From Rallus limicola (Eukaryota; Chordata; Aves; Gruiformes; Rallidae): a stretch of DNA of 64,000 bases. The notes below the pieces were generated by a model that saw only the letters and a program-made list of their open reading frames with translations, had not been told where the DNA came from and searched no databases. Made by a program: the position numbers and the translations under genes. Positions within the stretch are counted from its first letter, which is position 1, and each line of letters starts with the position of its first letter. Shown here piece after piece: positions 34,343 through 46,212 of this stretch. Location: positions 17,180,001-17,244,000 of the forward strand of contig JAKCOZ010000014.1 of NCBI GenBank assembly GCA_022605955.1, given 5' to 3'.

Positions 34343-37300
34343 GCGTTTCCAGCTGCTCCTGACTGGATTCCTTACAACAAAGAGCTTCAGCTTTGCCTGC
34401 CCAGCTTGCTAAAGTGCCCTTAGGCCATTTTGCCATGGGTGGTACTGTTAACCTTTCTTCCCTATTACACAGTCTCACAAAACCAGCTCTGCTTAGTGAC
34501 ATCAAGTAAATCAATAGAGAAAACAATAAAAATAAATCCTACCTATGAGTAAAACCATTTGCCACTGCCCAAAACTTAACAAAGGAAATTGAATCCTCCT
34601 TCATCCTCCCCAGAAAGTCACAGAGGATTTCTTGTGGCTATAGTGACAGAGGCCACCAGTGATGCCAGAGAACATCCCTTGTCTTGTAGCAATGCAATTC
34701 AGCTGCAACTGTAAGTGGACTGAAATGTGGAGCTCATGGCAACCATGTTTCCACCTGTGGAATTTAGGTCTTTACTACTACTGATTTCAGTATCTGTATG
34801 TGTGGTTCTGGCCTGAAGGCTTTCCTTGCTGGTTCATTTATGAAGAACCATATAGCTCAGCAGAGATCAGGGTAAACAGCCAACCAAGCACTTCCCAAAA
34901 CTTTCAGAACTTGTGGCTGTGTTCAGACCTAGCACTGCTTAGAACAAGGGTGTTCAGTACAGAAGTTCCTGTATATGCTCTGTAACTATATTCAAAACAC
35001 ATTCAGCTGCAACTACTTTTATATTATTCTAATTAGATCTCAGAGGCATGCACTTCTCAACAAGGCAATGTTAAGGGCCATCCTGCGTCTCTCTGCCACC
35101 ATACTCTGTATATTGCATGCGAATCTTCACATTGCTGGATAAATAGGAGAGGCTGCATCTCTCTGTCACTACAGAATCTCTATTTTGGCTCCATTTAACC
35201 TTATATGGATTTTCAAGCCCAGTACAAGTAACCAATGTGGCCTTTCACTGACCAATGAACTGATGATGTAAGACCTACCCAACATGTAGGATGCTGTCAT
35301 GGCATCTGGCAGCACTGCAAAGAGGCATTGGTTAGAGTGTCATAACTCTGCTCCCTTCCATGTGGTGACAAGGACCAGAGGATGAAATTGCAACCTCTTT
35401 AATTACATCTGAATTTAATGTGGGTGAATTTGAAAGGCAGTTAAAATGTAAACTAGCTATATGAAGATCAAGGAAAAGTGAAATCTGATGACAGACCACA
35501 GCATTCAACAGAGAAACACTATTTTCAAGTGGCACCGTGTTATTGAAGGAAGTTTTCCTTATAGCAGTGGTGGAACCAGGAGGAATTACAATAGGCATCA
35601 TCTAATATATTTTGGTGGTAATCTGGCAAGGTTATACTAATTTAACAACACTTTGCGTCAAGTACCTTACAGTCTAAGTCTCATGTTTCTCTTACCAGCC
35701 TCTTCCGTGGTTTGGAAGCCCATAACATTTCTTCTGTGGCCCCTCCACTCCCTCCAGGGCAAAGCAGAGTAAAAAGGTCTCAGCCTAAACCAAGGTGAGA
35801 ATACTTGGTCCACTGTAACCTTTTTTCTGATTGAAAACATGCCATTTTGCCTGGAAATAAAGATTCCATTTAACTCCTGTGAGTTAAGAAAGGGTAAAGA
35901 TTATGCCCCATGCAATACTTTAGCCATGCTGTCACCCACCTGCGCTCAGTTGTTCATGGGCCTGGCAGCTTCCTGACAGAATTTTAGTTACTGTGTAGCA
36001 CTGGCATTTCTATCACTCTGTCAAACAGCAATTGATTATGCCAGCCTCATACTATTTTCCTGGTTAGAGAAAGCTCTAAAGCTTGTTTAACAGTGTCTCT
36101 CCCTTTCTCTCAACAAATGGCTGAGAGAGAGAGGAAAAGCATCTTTTGTTAGAAATAATGGTTTGCTTAAAAACACCCAGCTCCCTTTGTGCCGAAGTTT
36201 CACACACAGCAGGAGACTATCTCAGTGTTTCAGCAATAAAAAGTCTATACCATCAAGGTTCAGGGGTGTTTCTTTACACAGTACCCGTGGTTCCTGGCAA
36301 CACTTGGAGCCCTGATAAGCTACGAGATATTTAATATCCTGTATTCCCTATATACTACAGATGGTGATTTTTATTTGGTTTATGAAAATATGAAGAAGTA
36401 CTGTACCAAACAGGAATTTATCAATAAAAGTACACTCAGAGCCCTTCGATATCTTAAGGTCACCATTAAATACAAAGTTCTCTCTATGAAGGTAAAATCA
36501 AGCTTTCACTGTCACAACAGAAAAATTCTTTTACATGTATCCTCCAAGCATGAAACAGCAAAAGCATAAGTTTAGTGTCTTCTGATGTAAAGCTAAGACT
36601 CCTACTTGTTCTGCACGCTGTTTAATAGAGAAAAGAGGCATCTTAATGTAGCTGATGAATTCTGGTTTTATCGCTAACATTCAGTATTTCACTGCAGACG
36701 AACTTTAACTTGTCTGACTTGTTCTTCCATTCTGCTATTATTTTGTATTTTAAACCTCAGCAGGATCTCTCCTAGGTCAAAATTACATCCAGTGCAACTC
36801 TCTTGTAGTCATGCTATTAAGCAATGCCTTCTTTTTAGTAATGATGATTAGGGAAACTATTGCTACCACCTTCTTGCCCTTGGCTGTAGAAAGTCAGTCG
36901 TGATATCCAGGGTAAGAAAAGAGAAGCTGTGAAGGTCGTATTCTAAACAGGAGAAAGGTTGGGTTCACTCCTGGAGGAAATGGAAGAACACCTTGGCCTA
37001 TTTTCTCTCTTTCATGGGCAAAGCTAGAAAGCTTTTGAGATTCCCTGCAAATCAGCATGAAGAACAACACAATTTTATCAATAACCCTGGAAAAGCAATT
37101 AAAGAATCAGAACTAAATCCACTAATGCCTGTCAGCGAGCATTCCCGGACTAGTCACGATGACATCTGTTTTACTGCTTCTTTCAGTAGCTGACCCAGAA
37201 GCAGCCACAGCCTGACTTTCATTTCTGTGTTCTGCAACGGTATCAGGATGGCCACCAGCAATGCTGTTATTACACAAGGCTGCTTCTGCTTTTCACCCCT

Positions 37301-39159
37301 CTCTAAAGAGACCTTGTCTGATGACCTGGACGAGGTATGAGAAAGCAGACTTCCTGTGACTGCAGAGCAGAATCAGCTTCAGGAGTTCATAAATAAATGC
37401 ATCCATGGGAATTATGAGATAAACTCAAAGACTGATGAAAATTAGATTTTTCTCTCCTCCCTTAAAACACCTGATTTAGCTCTGCTAAACTTGAAGTTCA
37501 ATTTCTATTGTTGGAAAAGCTGATGTGGACACCAGCTTCACTTCCGCAGAACACAAACTGGTGAGCTGAACTGCTGGCTACTAGAATGACAAGTAGCAGC
37601 CAAGGATCCCAGCTGAAACTGAAGCCCCCTGTGTTGGAGCTCAACAGGAATAACATAAACAGCCAGTCCCTGTCCCAAAGCAGATGAACAGAGAAGGTGG
37701 ACATGAGAGGGCAAACAGTGGCACAGATGAAATAAACGATTTATTGTCAAGATTTGTTAACAAACCAGAGTTAGAGCCAACAGAAGGTCCATTGCTTCCA
37801 ATCACCCCTTCCCAGTTCAGCACCTGGTGTGCTAAACTCCTGTGAACAACCAGATGGTGGCAAGTGACCTACAGGTTTTGAGCATGGTGAAGTACTTCCT
37901 ATATAAGGAGTACACCTGCTCCTTATTCCAGAAAAGGATTTACAGTTGGAAGCGTATAGCTATTCCAGTGAACATTTCAGATGTGACCAATCTAGATTGG
38001 AATGAGTCCCAGATTTTCAGAAGAGGCACAATGCCTGTCTACACAAGGTATTTTTCACATTTGGGTAGGGAGAGCTATAGCAAGGACAGGGTGAGGAGGA
38101 TGTCAGCTGTAAACAGGGATGCCTGAGACACACTGCCAGCTGCTGTGGCCACTGCTAAGAGAAAGACTTGCTGATCTACCACAGCAGCAAGTGTGAAAGA
38201 GACCTTTGGGGTGATGAGAATATAAACCTAAAGCATTTTACCCAAAAGGATGCATAAAATGTGTTCTCTGCAATGATTTTAACTAGTAACACATGAAGCA
38301 GGCTGCTGACCATTTTCTTTCCTGTTATTCTGCTCTCCTAGCAACAGAAGTGTTTTAAACAGGTATGAGTGATGGAAATGCAAGCAGAAAATAAAAATAC
38401 TCCAAGTGAAGCCATAATGCGCTGACCTTTACAGAGGCATTCTCACCCTGTCAGATTACAAGAGTGTTGTGTAGAATTCAACAGGGATTGGTCACAACAA
38501 AGCCCATGAAAAGACAAAGTCTCAGAAAAAAACCCCATTTACTATATTTGTAACCTCACCTTTCAGAAATTCTGACTATTTAAAAATCTCATTGTTTAGG
38601 AGTGCAGCTTTTCATGCAGCACAGCAAATCCCAACTCCTGATAAGATTAGGAAGAAATTTTGCCTAGGCACAGGTTATTCTACATTAAGCACCTGCCCAC
38701 TGAGGCAACATCACCATTCACAAAGATGAGATGTTAGAACAAGAGGAAGCGTTGGTCTGATTCAGCATGAAAGTTCTTCCACGCTGCTGCTTCAGGTTTT
38801 CCCCAAAGTGCTGACTTTTATCCTACCTGACTTTAGTATTAAAAAAACCCCAATAAATGTAGCCTGGTGTGTGTGCATGTGTTTTCAGCCTGTAACAGGG
38901 CTTCTGAAAACGGGGTCCTTGATGTTTCAGTATTTCAGTCATTTTACGTCATAAATAAAAGGACTGAGGAAGCCTTAGATTTCCTACAGGAAGACTTTCC
39001 TTTGTGCTGTGGCTAACTAACACTGCTGTGCTGATAATTTTCTGCACAGCTGCTGAAGATGGAGGAGGAAGGTAATGAGAACAACTTCAATGGTGCCATG
39101 ATTTATACCTAAATTTTAATGAGAATGGGTTATCTCCTGGTGTGTCCCTTTTCAACAAT

Positions 39160-39187
39160 TTCTTTTTTTCTTTTTCTTTTTTTTGCA
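39160..39187 (+). repeat. T-rich (T7-9 C)n tract
   Basis: Runs of T separated by single C residues. It is a low-complexity pyrimidine tract at the start of an otherwise unremarkable 138-codon open frame. Confidence 0.7.
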
Positions 39188-39526
39188 AGTTAACAAAATC
39201 ATTTCCAAGAGTCTATCTTGACACACATGAACTGTTACCTGTGAAGAAGACATTCAACAATGGGCTCAAAGCACTTTTATATAGCACCTTGCTTAAAGCA
39301 AAAATGTTAGCTGAGGTTCTAATTCACAAGCAAAGGGAAGGGGTACATGTGCACATTTGTTCTGATGCTCCTTGCAGAAAACCTGTGGAAAAAACAGAAA
39401 CTCATTGGTTTATCCTTTCTGGGCTCCTTTTTTATATTCTCTGTATGTGTCCTGCCCCTTTTGCAAATCTTACCCTCTGGCACTTCATCTGGGCTTCCAT
39501 TTTTTCTCTCTTCTATCTTTTTCCTC

Positions 39527-39565
39527 ACCCTCTACTGACTTTCCTGACCCTCTACTGATTTTCCT
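39527..39565 (+). repeat. 20-bp tandem duplication
   Basis: The unit ACCCTCTACTGACTTTCCTG (39527-39546) is followed immediately by a second copy (39547-39565) differing by C to T in the middle and at its last bases. It is a small local duplication. Confidence 0.9.
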
Positions 39566-39881
39566 AGCTCTATTTCTCTAACCTTAAATTACTTTGGGTT
39601 TATTTTCCTTTCCAAACAAAATTCAGAACTATCAGCGCTATCGTTAATGACATATTTTATCATTTTATGAACAATCTTTCATTATGCATCTGCTGTACTG
39701 CTGAAGTCGATTAGGAAATTAATTATCTCCCTGTGCCTGAGCAGCAAATTGGCTTAACTTCAGAAAAAGGTGTTCCCCAGGAAGGCTTCCCACTAAAATG
39801 TAGCTTATGGCATACAGTAGTCTGAATGCTATTGATCCTATCTTTTGAGTTCTGCCTGGCCACAGTGTTTATTTCCTGTAG

Positions 39882-39989
39882 TAAATTCATCAGCAATGAA
39901 TCAGTGGGTTCAGCAGCTCCTGTCAAAAGATTTTCACTTGCAAGCCCACATCATGTTACCCACAGACTTCCCTCAAGGGTCATCCTTAG
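39882..39989 (+). other. possible cryptic or small exon
   Basis: A T-rich acceptor (TGTTTATTTCCTGTAG ending at 39881) and a good donor (CTTAG/GTAAGA at 39989/39990) enclose 108 bp, a multiple of three. Two of the three plus-strand frames are open throughout. The translated peptide is not recognised and no partner exon is identified. Such pairs occur by chance in long introns, so this is a weak candidate. Confidence 0.15.
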
Positions 39990-42900
39990 GTAAGAAAGAG
40001 CCTGTTATGTCCTATGTATGTACCCTGCCCTAGCCACATGCAAATCAGCTGCTAAAGTCTTTCTAGCTCCTTACAAGCAATCCACAGTAACAGCCAGGCC
40101 CTGAGGGCACCATCAGGTGTTCCTGTCATCTTCCCTACTGCCCAGAGCCCCAAGGAACATCAGACCCTGTCCCAATGATGATGCAGCAGGACCAGTCTCC
40201 AGGCCCCCCAGCCTTGCCCAACCATGGGCCCCACTGAGCCTGAGATGCCTGAGGCTTGGGCTGTCCCACTCCTCACTGGGGTGATGGGACAGACAGTGAC
40301 TGGTGAAATTGTGCCCTGCTGCCCTAGGAAAGTCATCTTGGGTCCTTGTCCCTTCAGAAGCAGCTGTCCCTTACAGCACGCTGACAGTAACCACTATAAA
40401 ACCTGTAGGAGCCAGATGCATTGGAAGAGTTGGTAATATTCACCGATACTGATGGAGAAAACAAAATCCCACCACTGAATGTGGAGAACAAGAGATTCTC
40501 CTCCTAGAGAAAAGCTAGTAAGTAAAGTATTTGCCCCAGCCATGGACAGAAACAAATACGGATCACCAGGAAGAAATAAAAGTGACCAGCTGAATAGGAT
40601 AACAGCAGCACGAAGGTACTGCAGCCATCACCTCCTCTCCTGTTACCTTTCGATCTAGTCTTTATTTTTGACTGCATCCAGTGGACCTCCCCTCCAGCCC
40701 TCTTAAGTCCACATTTCCCAGCTGCAAGGGCAACAGGAGGTCTCTGTAAAAGCCCTGCCAAGTCACACAGAACCAGGTGAGCCACAATTCAAGTGCTTAT
40801 ACAATTACAAATATTCAAACATTTCTTCCCACATCCACATCGTCTGTTTCACCGCCCAGGTCACGGTTTTCATTCATCCACAGATTTGCCCATCGGCTGG
40901 ATCATGCTCTCTGTTCATGAGAAGGGAAGAGTTCATCTACCATACCAGCCACCTCTCTGGTGTAGTCCCCACATTGCCCAACCATCTCCAACCCTGGTGC
41001 TAAGTACCCTCTGGACTCCAGCATTTTACCAACAACCAGTACCAGCCATTTCCATGAGAGATCCCAGGCTCTGCTCATAACTGCATAAAACCAGAGGGCA
41101 GCATGTTCCTACCTTGGCTGGAGCTCTCCTCATCAGGCCATGCATCTTCTCCTTTCTTTCCTGGGACTCTTCCCAAGAGAGTAGAGTTGCAGAGTCTTTC
41201 ATCTCCACTGTGCCACCCACCAGTCACATTCACAGACGCATGCTTTTTGAGCATTTTTCCAGCCCCATGCCTGCTGCTCTGCCGACAGAAGTCATTTTCT
41301 GTCAGCCTTACACAGCACATTATGAAAGGTGAGCCCTGGTGGAGCCACCCCCTGCCCCCCAGATTTCCATCAGAGTGGGCTCTCCTCTCTGCACAGCCTC
41401 CCCCATGCTTGGAGAGCACCCATCGGTTACGATGGCATCAGGCAAGTACTTACCAACTCCGAATGAAACACTTTTCACCATTGCTTTCAAGTTTTATTAA
41501 TGTTTATTAATTCCCGTTGATATCTTGCCAAAAGCAGTTTTTGGAGAATAACAAAATAACAAGAAGTTACCTACACTCTTTTTTCTTTTGTCCCCTCCTG
41601 CATGCTGCACAAATTGATCATTAAGGGAAAAAACTAATTCATTATCCACAAATAGTTTGTAACCCAAATACACTGCCACCCGAACACATTTATTTTTGGT
41701 AACCTATTAAGTATTCTGCCTCATAAAAATCCTTCACTTCTGAAGCATGACAACAAAAAATTGCTGTGGAAACCTGAGGGAAGAGCCCCTAACACCAGCA
41801 CTCAGGAAGGAAACAAGCTTGTATTTTATTTACCAGCTACATCATATGCTCGCTCCAGTCTGGAGTTGTCACTGTAACAATAACAGCAGCATCACTTAGA
41901 TGACTCTTCCCATTTCTAAAGCACTTTGAGCCCCACAACTCCTTGAACTAGGATTACAAAAGGAAGAAAACTGAAGCAGCTTGCCATTGAAAAATCATCC
42001 AAGCCACAATTAGTTTTCAGGAGCTCAAAATGTGTCCCCACAGCCTGCCGGTTCCTCAGATAAACACTACATTTATTGTCTTTTTCCTCTCCCATACAGA
42101 CAGCCTCTCACATATAGACACCAAAAAAGTTAATTAGGTTCTAACAAGCAATCTAGAAAAAAAGAAGATACCTCCTCAAGAAACAAAAACACAGCCAAGT
42201 ACTAGTGTAAGAAAATACATGACTAAGTATGAAGAACAAGGCCAAAACACAGCCCCGTGGTCTGTAATTAGTTGTCAGAATGGATAGATGCCTCCTACCC
42301 CATCATACAGACATTTTAAACATACACTTTGCAGACAGAAGCTGGACTATAGGAGAGGAGACTTTGAAGTATCCTTACTTTTGTATTTCATTTGACCACT
42401 AACTTAGGGTATTTAGCTATTTGTAAAACACAGACTTCAGTACAGAAAACATCTCATTCTTAGTGCTGCATAAATCTAAACAGGAAGCCTTTGTGACTAT
42501 TTGACCCTAAAGATGCTATAGAAGCACTCAGTGTGTGTAGCTCATAGATGAATTTCTGGTGAAGAGGATAACATACCTCCCACCTCCTCACATGACACCA
42601 AAGAATGACCCGCTAGAGTTCTTCCTGGCTGAACTTACACACCAATAACATCATTTTCATAAATCTGTCCCGATTAAAATGGACTGCATCTTATTACACA
42701 TCATTCTACCAGGCCACACCTACCCGGTGAAACTGATTAGCAGAGGGATAGCTACCCTGGGGTAATAGCTCTGTGTCCAGTACACTCCAGAGTAAGTATT
42801 TTCCTAAGCCATTATGTCTTTACTTCTAACTAGAAATAGGTATTCTGAAATACTGTAACTTCTATTCCATAGTGGAGGGTTCCCATAAAGAAGTATTCCA

Positions 42901-45900
42901 GTACAACTGTAAAGGAATAGTTTATGGCAGTTCCACTGAGTAAGTCTTAAGCCTCCTTTAAATTCATCCCACAGTCCTGCAAACAGAAAGTAAACTTAGG
43001 GAAAAAGTCAGTGAGTGCAACACTTTTTACATCACCTCTTCAGCACAAAAGCAACCCTTTCTGAGGCTGTCCAGAGAACACATCTAGAGACACAAAACCA
43101 TAACAGAGCACGACCAAACAGTGCTGGTTTGCAGTTCACTATTAAACATTTATGTGCTGACAGTAAAACTTCATTGTATGTTCTCTGAATAGTAACAACA
43201 GGACTTGAAAACAGATTCTGAGGCTCCTGGCGAAGCCCCATCTTTCAAGAGACAGGGTGGGGAACACACAAAGCAGCACAGAGGAAAAAGTTGCTCTCAA
43301 ACTGACAAGGTCTTCCTTAATAGTACAGCACTACAAAGTTTCAGTTACTCTAGAACTTTTTTGAAACAGAAGTCCCTTTTCTTTGTTATTCTCTAACAAA
43401 AATGGATTAGTTGTTTCATTAGTAAAGATAATCAATGAAGTTTAGTCAAGTTCTGTACTACATCAGTTTTAATTCATCTAAAACCAGCCAGACTTGAAGT
43501 AATCACTGGCAGGTGATTCCTGTGTGTTTATTCCCACTCCAGGATGGGCAATGTAGCTCATACAGCTTTCCTATGCTTTGTAATGTATACTGAGCAAATT
43601 CTGTTTATTTCAATTCCATATACACTACACAATTCCAGAAGTGAGAGAATGAGCAGTAACTTCTTGTCATTACTTGCAACTGCAAAGCTGATATGTACTT
43701 TGCTTATTTATCTATGCAGATTTGCTTCTTTATTTTTTACTTTAAGGGACAATCTGTGTTCCAAACATTTCAGAGATACACAGAGAAGAAGTGGCTGGAA
43801 AGATAAATTGATACAATGTAGGGGGACTGTCTTTTATTTACAGTCTCACAGCAAGTCAAAAGCATCAGCGATAATTTAAGACACTCTCAATTCACAGCCT
43901 AGGACCTGCCTGGGTTTAGGAGATTATAGTGTCTACAAAAGAGATGTTTATTGTTATGAGCTCTGAAAAAAACATACCATTCCATACTAAGCAACTATAT
44001 GATGACCAGAGATCATACGTTGTGTATGTTGTCTGTCTACTAGTAAACTTTTTTTTTTTAATGGAAGAAAAGCTAGGGGATAGCCAGTTAAATTCCTAAT
44101 CTCAAATCAAATATTATTTCAGGATTACATTAAGGGAGATTAAAAGGTTTGATACATCATCACCAACTTTCAGAGCAAAAATTACAATGTAAGGATATGC
44201 TGGAAATGAAGGCAGTGTATTTGAGAGGAAGAGTTTTCAAAAGGCAGTGGTTTGACTTGCACCTAAGTGCTTAAATTGATCCTATTCAAGGGATAAAGTA
44301 CACTTTGGGTCTTCTTATTTAGCAAAAGGTAATAATTGAGGTGTCACTCCCAATAACAGTACAGTGAGCTGCAGACATTGCTGTATCATTGGGTAGTAGT
44401 TGAGATAGAAAAGTTATTAGTGTGGTTGATGGAAAGGTGCAGCACATTTTCATGCTTCATAGCTTGTTCAGCTACTCTGAAGTGAATAGAGTAAGGAACG
44501 GTAACACTCAATTCCCTATCCCCATCCTGCCAGCTGGAATTTCTATGACAAAATCTGCCCTCAAAAGCTGCCATAGTTCTCACAATTTATTTCAGTACAA
44601 ATGTTAAGTAAGTCCCCTGGAGTGGAAGAGAGTTCTTCAGGATGATGGTGGGGTACAAAATTGTATCCCATGATTTGGTTTTTTCCCCTTTTCCTTCAGC
44701 ACTGACTTCTGCTCAGTCTGATTGCAGGTTGCTAATGGAAGTTTTGAGTTTATATAATAACTGGGCAAGACTCTCCAGATGGAGTATCTAGTACATTGAT
44801 TCACCTAATTTCTCTGTGGGCATTTCCCAAACCTGCATCCTCAAAGGATTTAAGCAGCCTACTGTATCTTGCCCTTCTATTCTTCAAAATGTCTAAAAAA
44901 ATAAGGCTTAGCAACTTCATTGTAAGTTTCTGCTAATGAGGAGATAATTTCTTTTATGTAAAATGTTAATGTGTCAATACTTTAAAACTGAGACACATTG
45001 GAGAGGTTTGCTTCCTTTAGCCAACTATTCAAAAAAGCTAGCAGTGTATGATGCATATTTTTAGAGGCTGTCAGGCAATGCTATTTTTGATGATAGAATA
45101 TGTCTGTTTTCCCTTAGCACCTAAGAAGACGAGGACGCTGGACTGAACATGTTTTCCCCTCTGAATAGGATGGCTTCAGGGAAACATCAAGAGAAATGAC
45201 AATACATACACAAGAAAATAGCATCATTTAACAGTCTCTGTCATAAGCCCTGTTTTTTAATGGAAAGAAAATATTTCATGATTGATTTTATAAAGGTGAT
45301 TAGCATCTTATCAACCATAATTCTGTTACCGCCCTCCCTGAAACTAGTGGCAGATTTGACTGCTTTCAATCAGACATCATACACTTCACTTACTAGACTT
45401 GTTGCTGTTCTTGGATGAGAAAGAACAATCTGCTAATAAGTTACTATTCTAATACCAGTATCAGTGTCACAAAGCAGCAGTGAGAAGCTGTAATTTGCAA
45501 GCTAGTTTGTTGTGAGCTAGCTGTAGGTGTCTAGAGTAGGAGTATAATACAAGCACCAGGACTGTGTTGTGATTCATGTTATAGATCTTCATATAAACTA
45601 AGAAAGAAAATACATTTATTAAGAAGCAGAGCATGCCCTTCCCTTGCAGGGAGACACAGAAGTAGGAGTGTGCTCTTGCTACCCAGTGGTCTTGTGCTAA
45701 TGTGCTAAATGGGTTTGTAGCTGCCCTGTCTTTGCTGTTTAAGATCAAATACAACAGACAGCTAAGATCAGCTTTGCCCTTTGTACATACAAATGTAACT
45801 GCTCTGCAATTAAAAATTAAAAAAAAAACAACCCAAAACCAACCTAAAAACATACATTTGGAAAGACTTCTAGTAAAATAGAACAAAACAAAATCCCAGA

Positions 45901-46133
45901 AGGACGTGACTACAAGATGGATGCTAATGTCTGTGGGAACAATAACTGGCACAGACCAAAGATCTCTCAGTTCCTTCAGTAAAAGGAAAGAGCAGAATCT
46001 GGTCAGGACTTAAAAGCACTTGAGTGTAATAGTTTTGGTTCAAATCCAGCACAGACTGTGATAATGACAAGGTATATGATGACCTGTAGAAAACAAACAG
46101 TGCTTGTGACCCGATCACCTCCTACAGAACATC

Positions 46134-46162
46134 GGGGGGGGGGGGGGGGGGGGGGGGGGGGG
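46134..46162 (+). repeat. G29 homopolymer
   Basis: Twenty-nine consecutive G residues, the longest homopolymer in the window. The exact length is likely variable between individuals and unreliable between sequencing platforms. Confidence 0.85.
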
Positions 46163-46212
46163 TGGGCCCAATGATCTCTCGAGGTCCCTTCCCACCCCTA
46201 GGATTCTGTGAA
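46134..46212 (+). mobile_element. CR1 LINE tail fragment with G expansion
   Basis: After a 29-nt G run comes TGGGCCCAATGATCTCTCGA, then GGTCCCTTCCCACCCCTAGG and ATTCTGTGA, the terminal part of a CR1 3' UTR. In intact CR1 tails a short G run precedes the word TTGGA(C/A), so the long G run appears to have grown inside the element. The fragment is too short to hold coding sequence. Confidence 0.85.

Larger units (their letters stand above)
34343..46133. other. long non-coding stretch, no gene recognised
   Basis: About 11.8 kb. The section 40.1-41.4 kb is somewhat more GC-rich and has open frames up to 135 codons on both strands, none recognisable. A possible cryptic exon at 39882-39989 is listed separately. 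A strong minus-strand donor-like site (GTTG/GTAAGTACTTG at 41454/41453) has no recognisable exon attached. The rest is AT-leaning unique-looking DNA. Confidence 0.5.

Noticed and set aside
41103..41510. 135-codon plus-strand frame opposite a 114-codon minus-strand frame
   Set aside because: The locally higher GC content explains the open frames. Both strands are open and neither product is recognisable.
45467..45952. 161-codon minus-strand open frame
   Set aside because: It contains a Phe-rich part from translated A/T runs and no family motif, and the codon pattern looks random. It is most likely a chance frame.
46037..46047. GGTTCAAATCC, an exact tRNA/SINE B-box word
   Set aside because: The flanking bases do not form a proper T stem, and no A box, acceptor stem or tRNA-like fold was found upstream.
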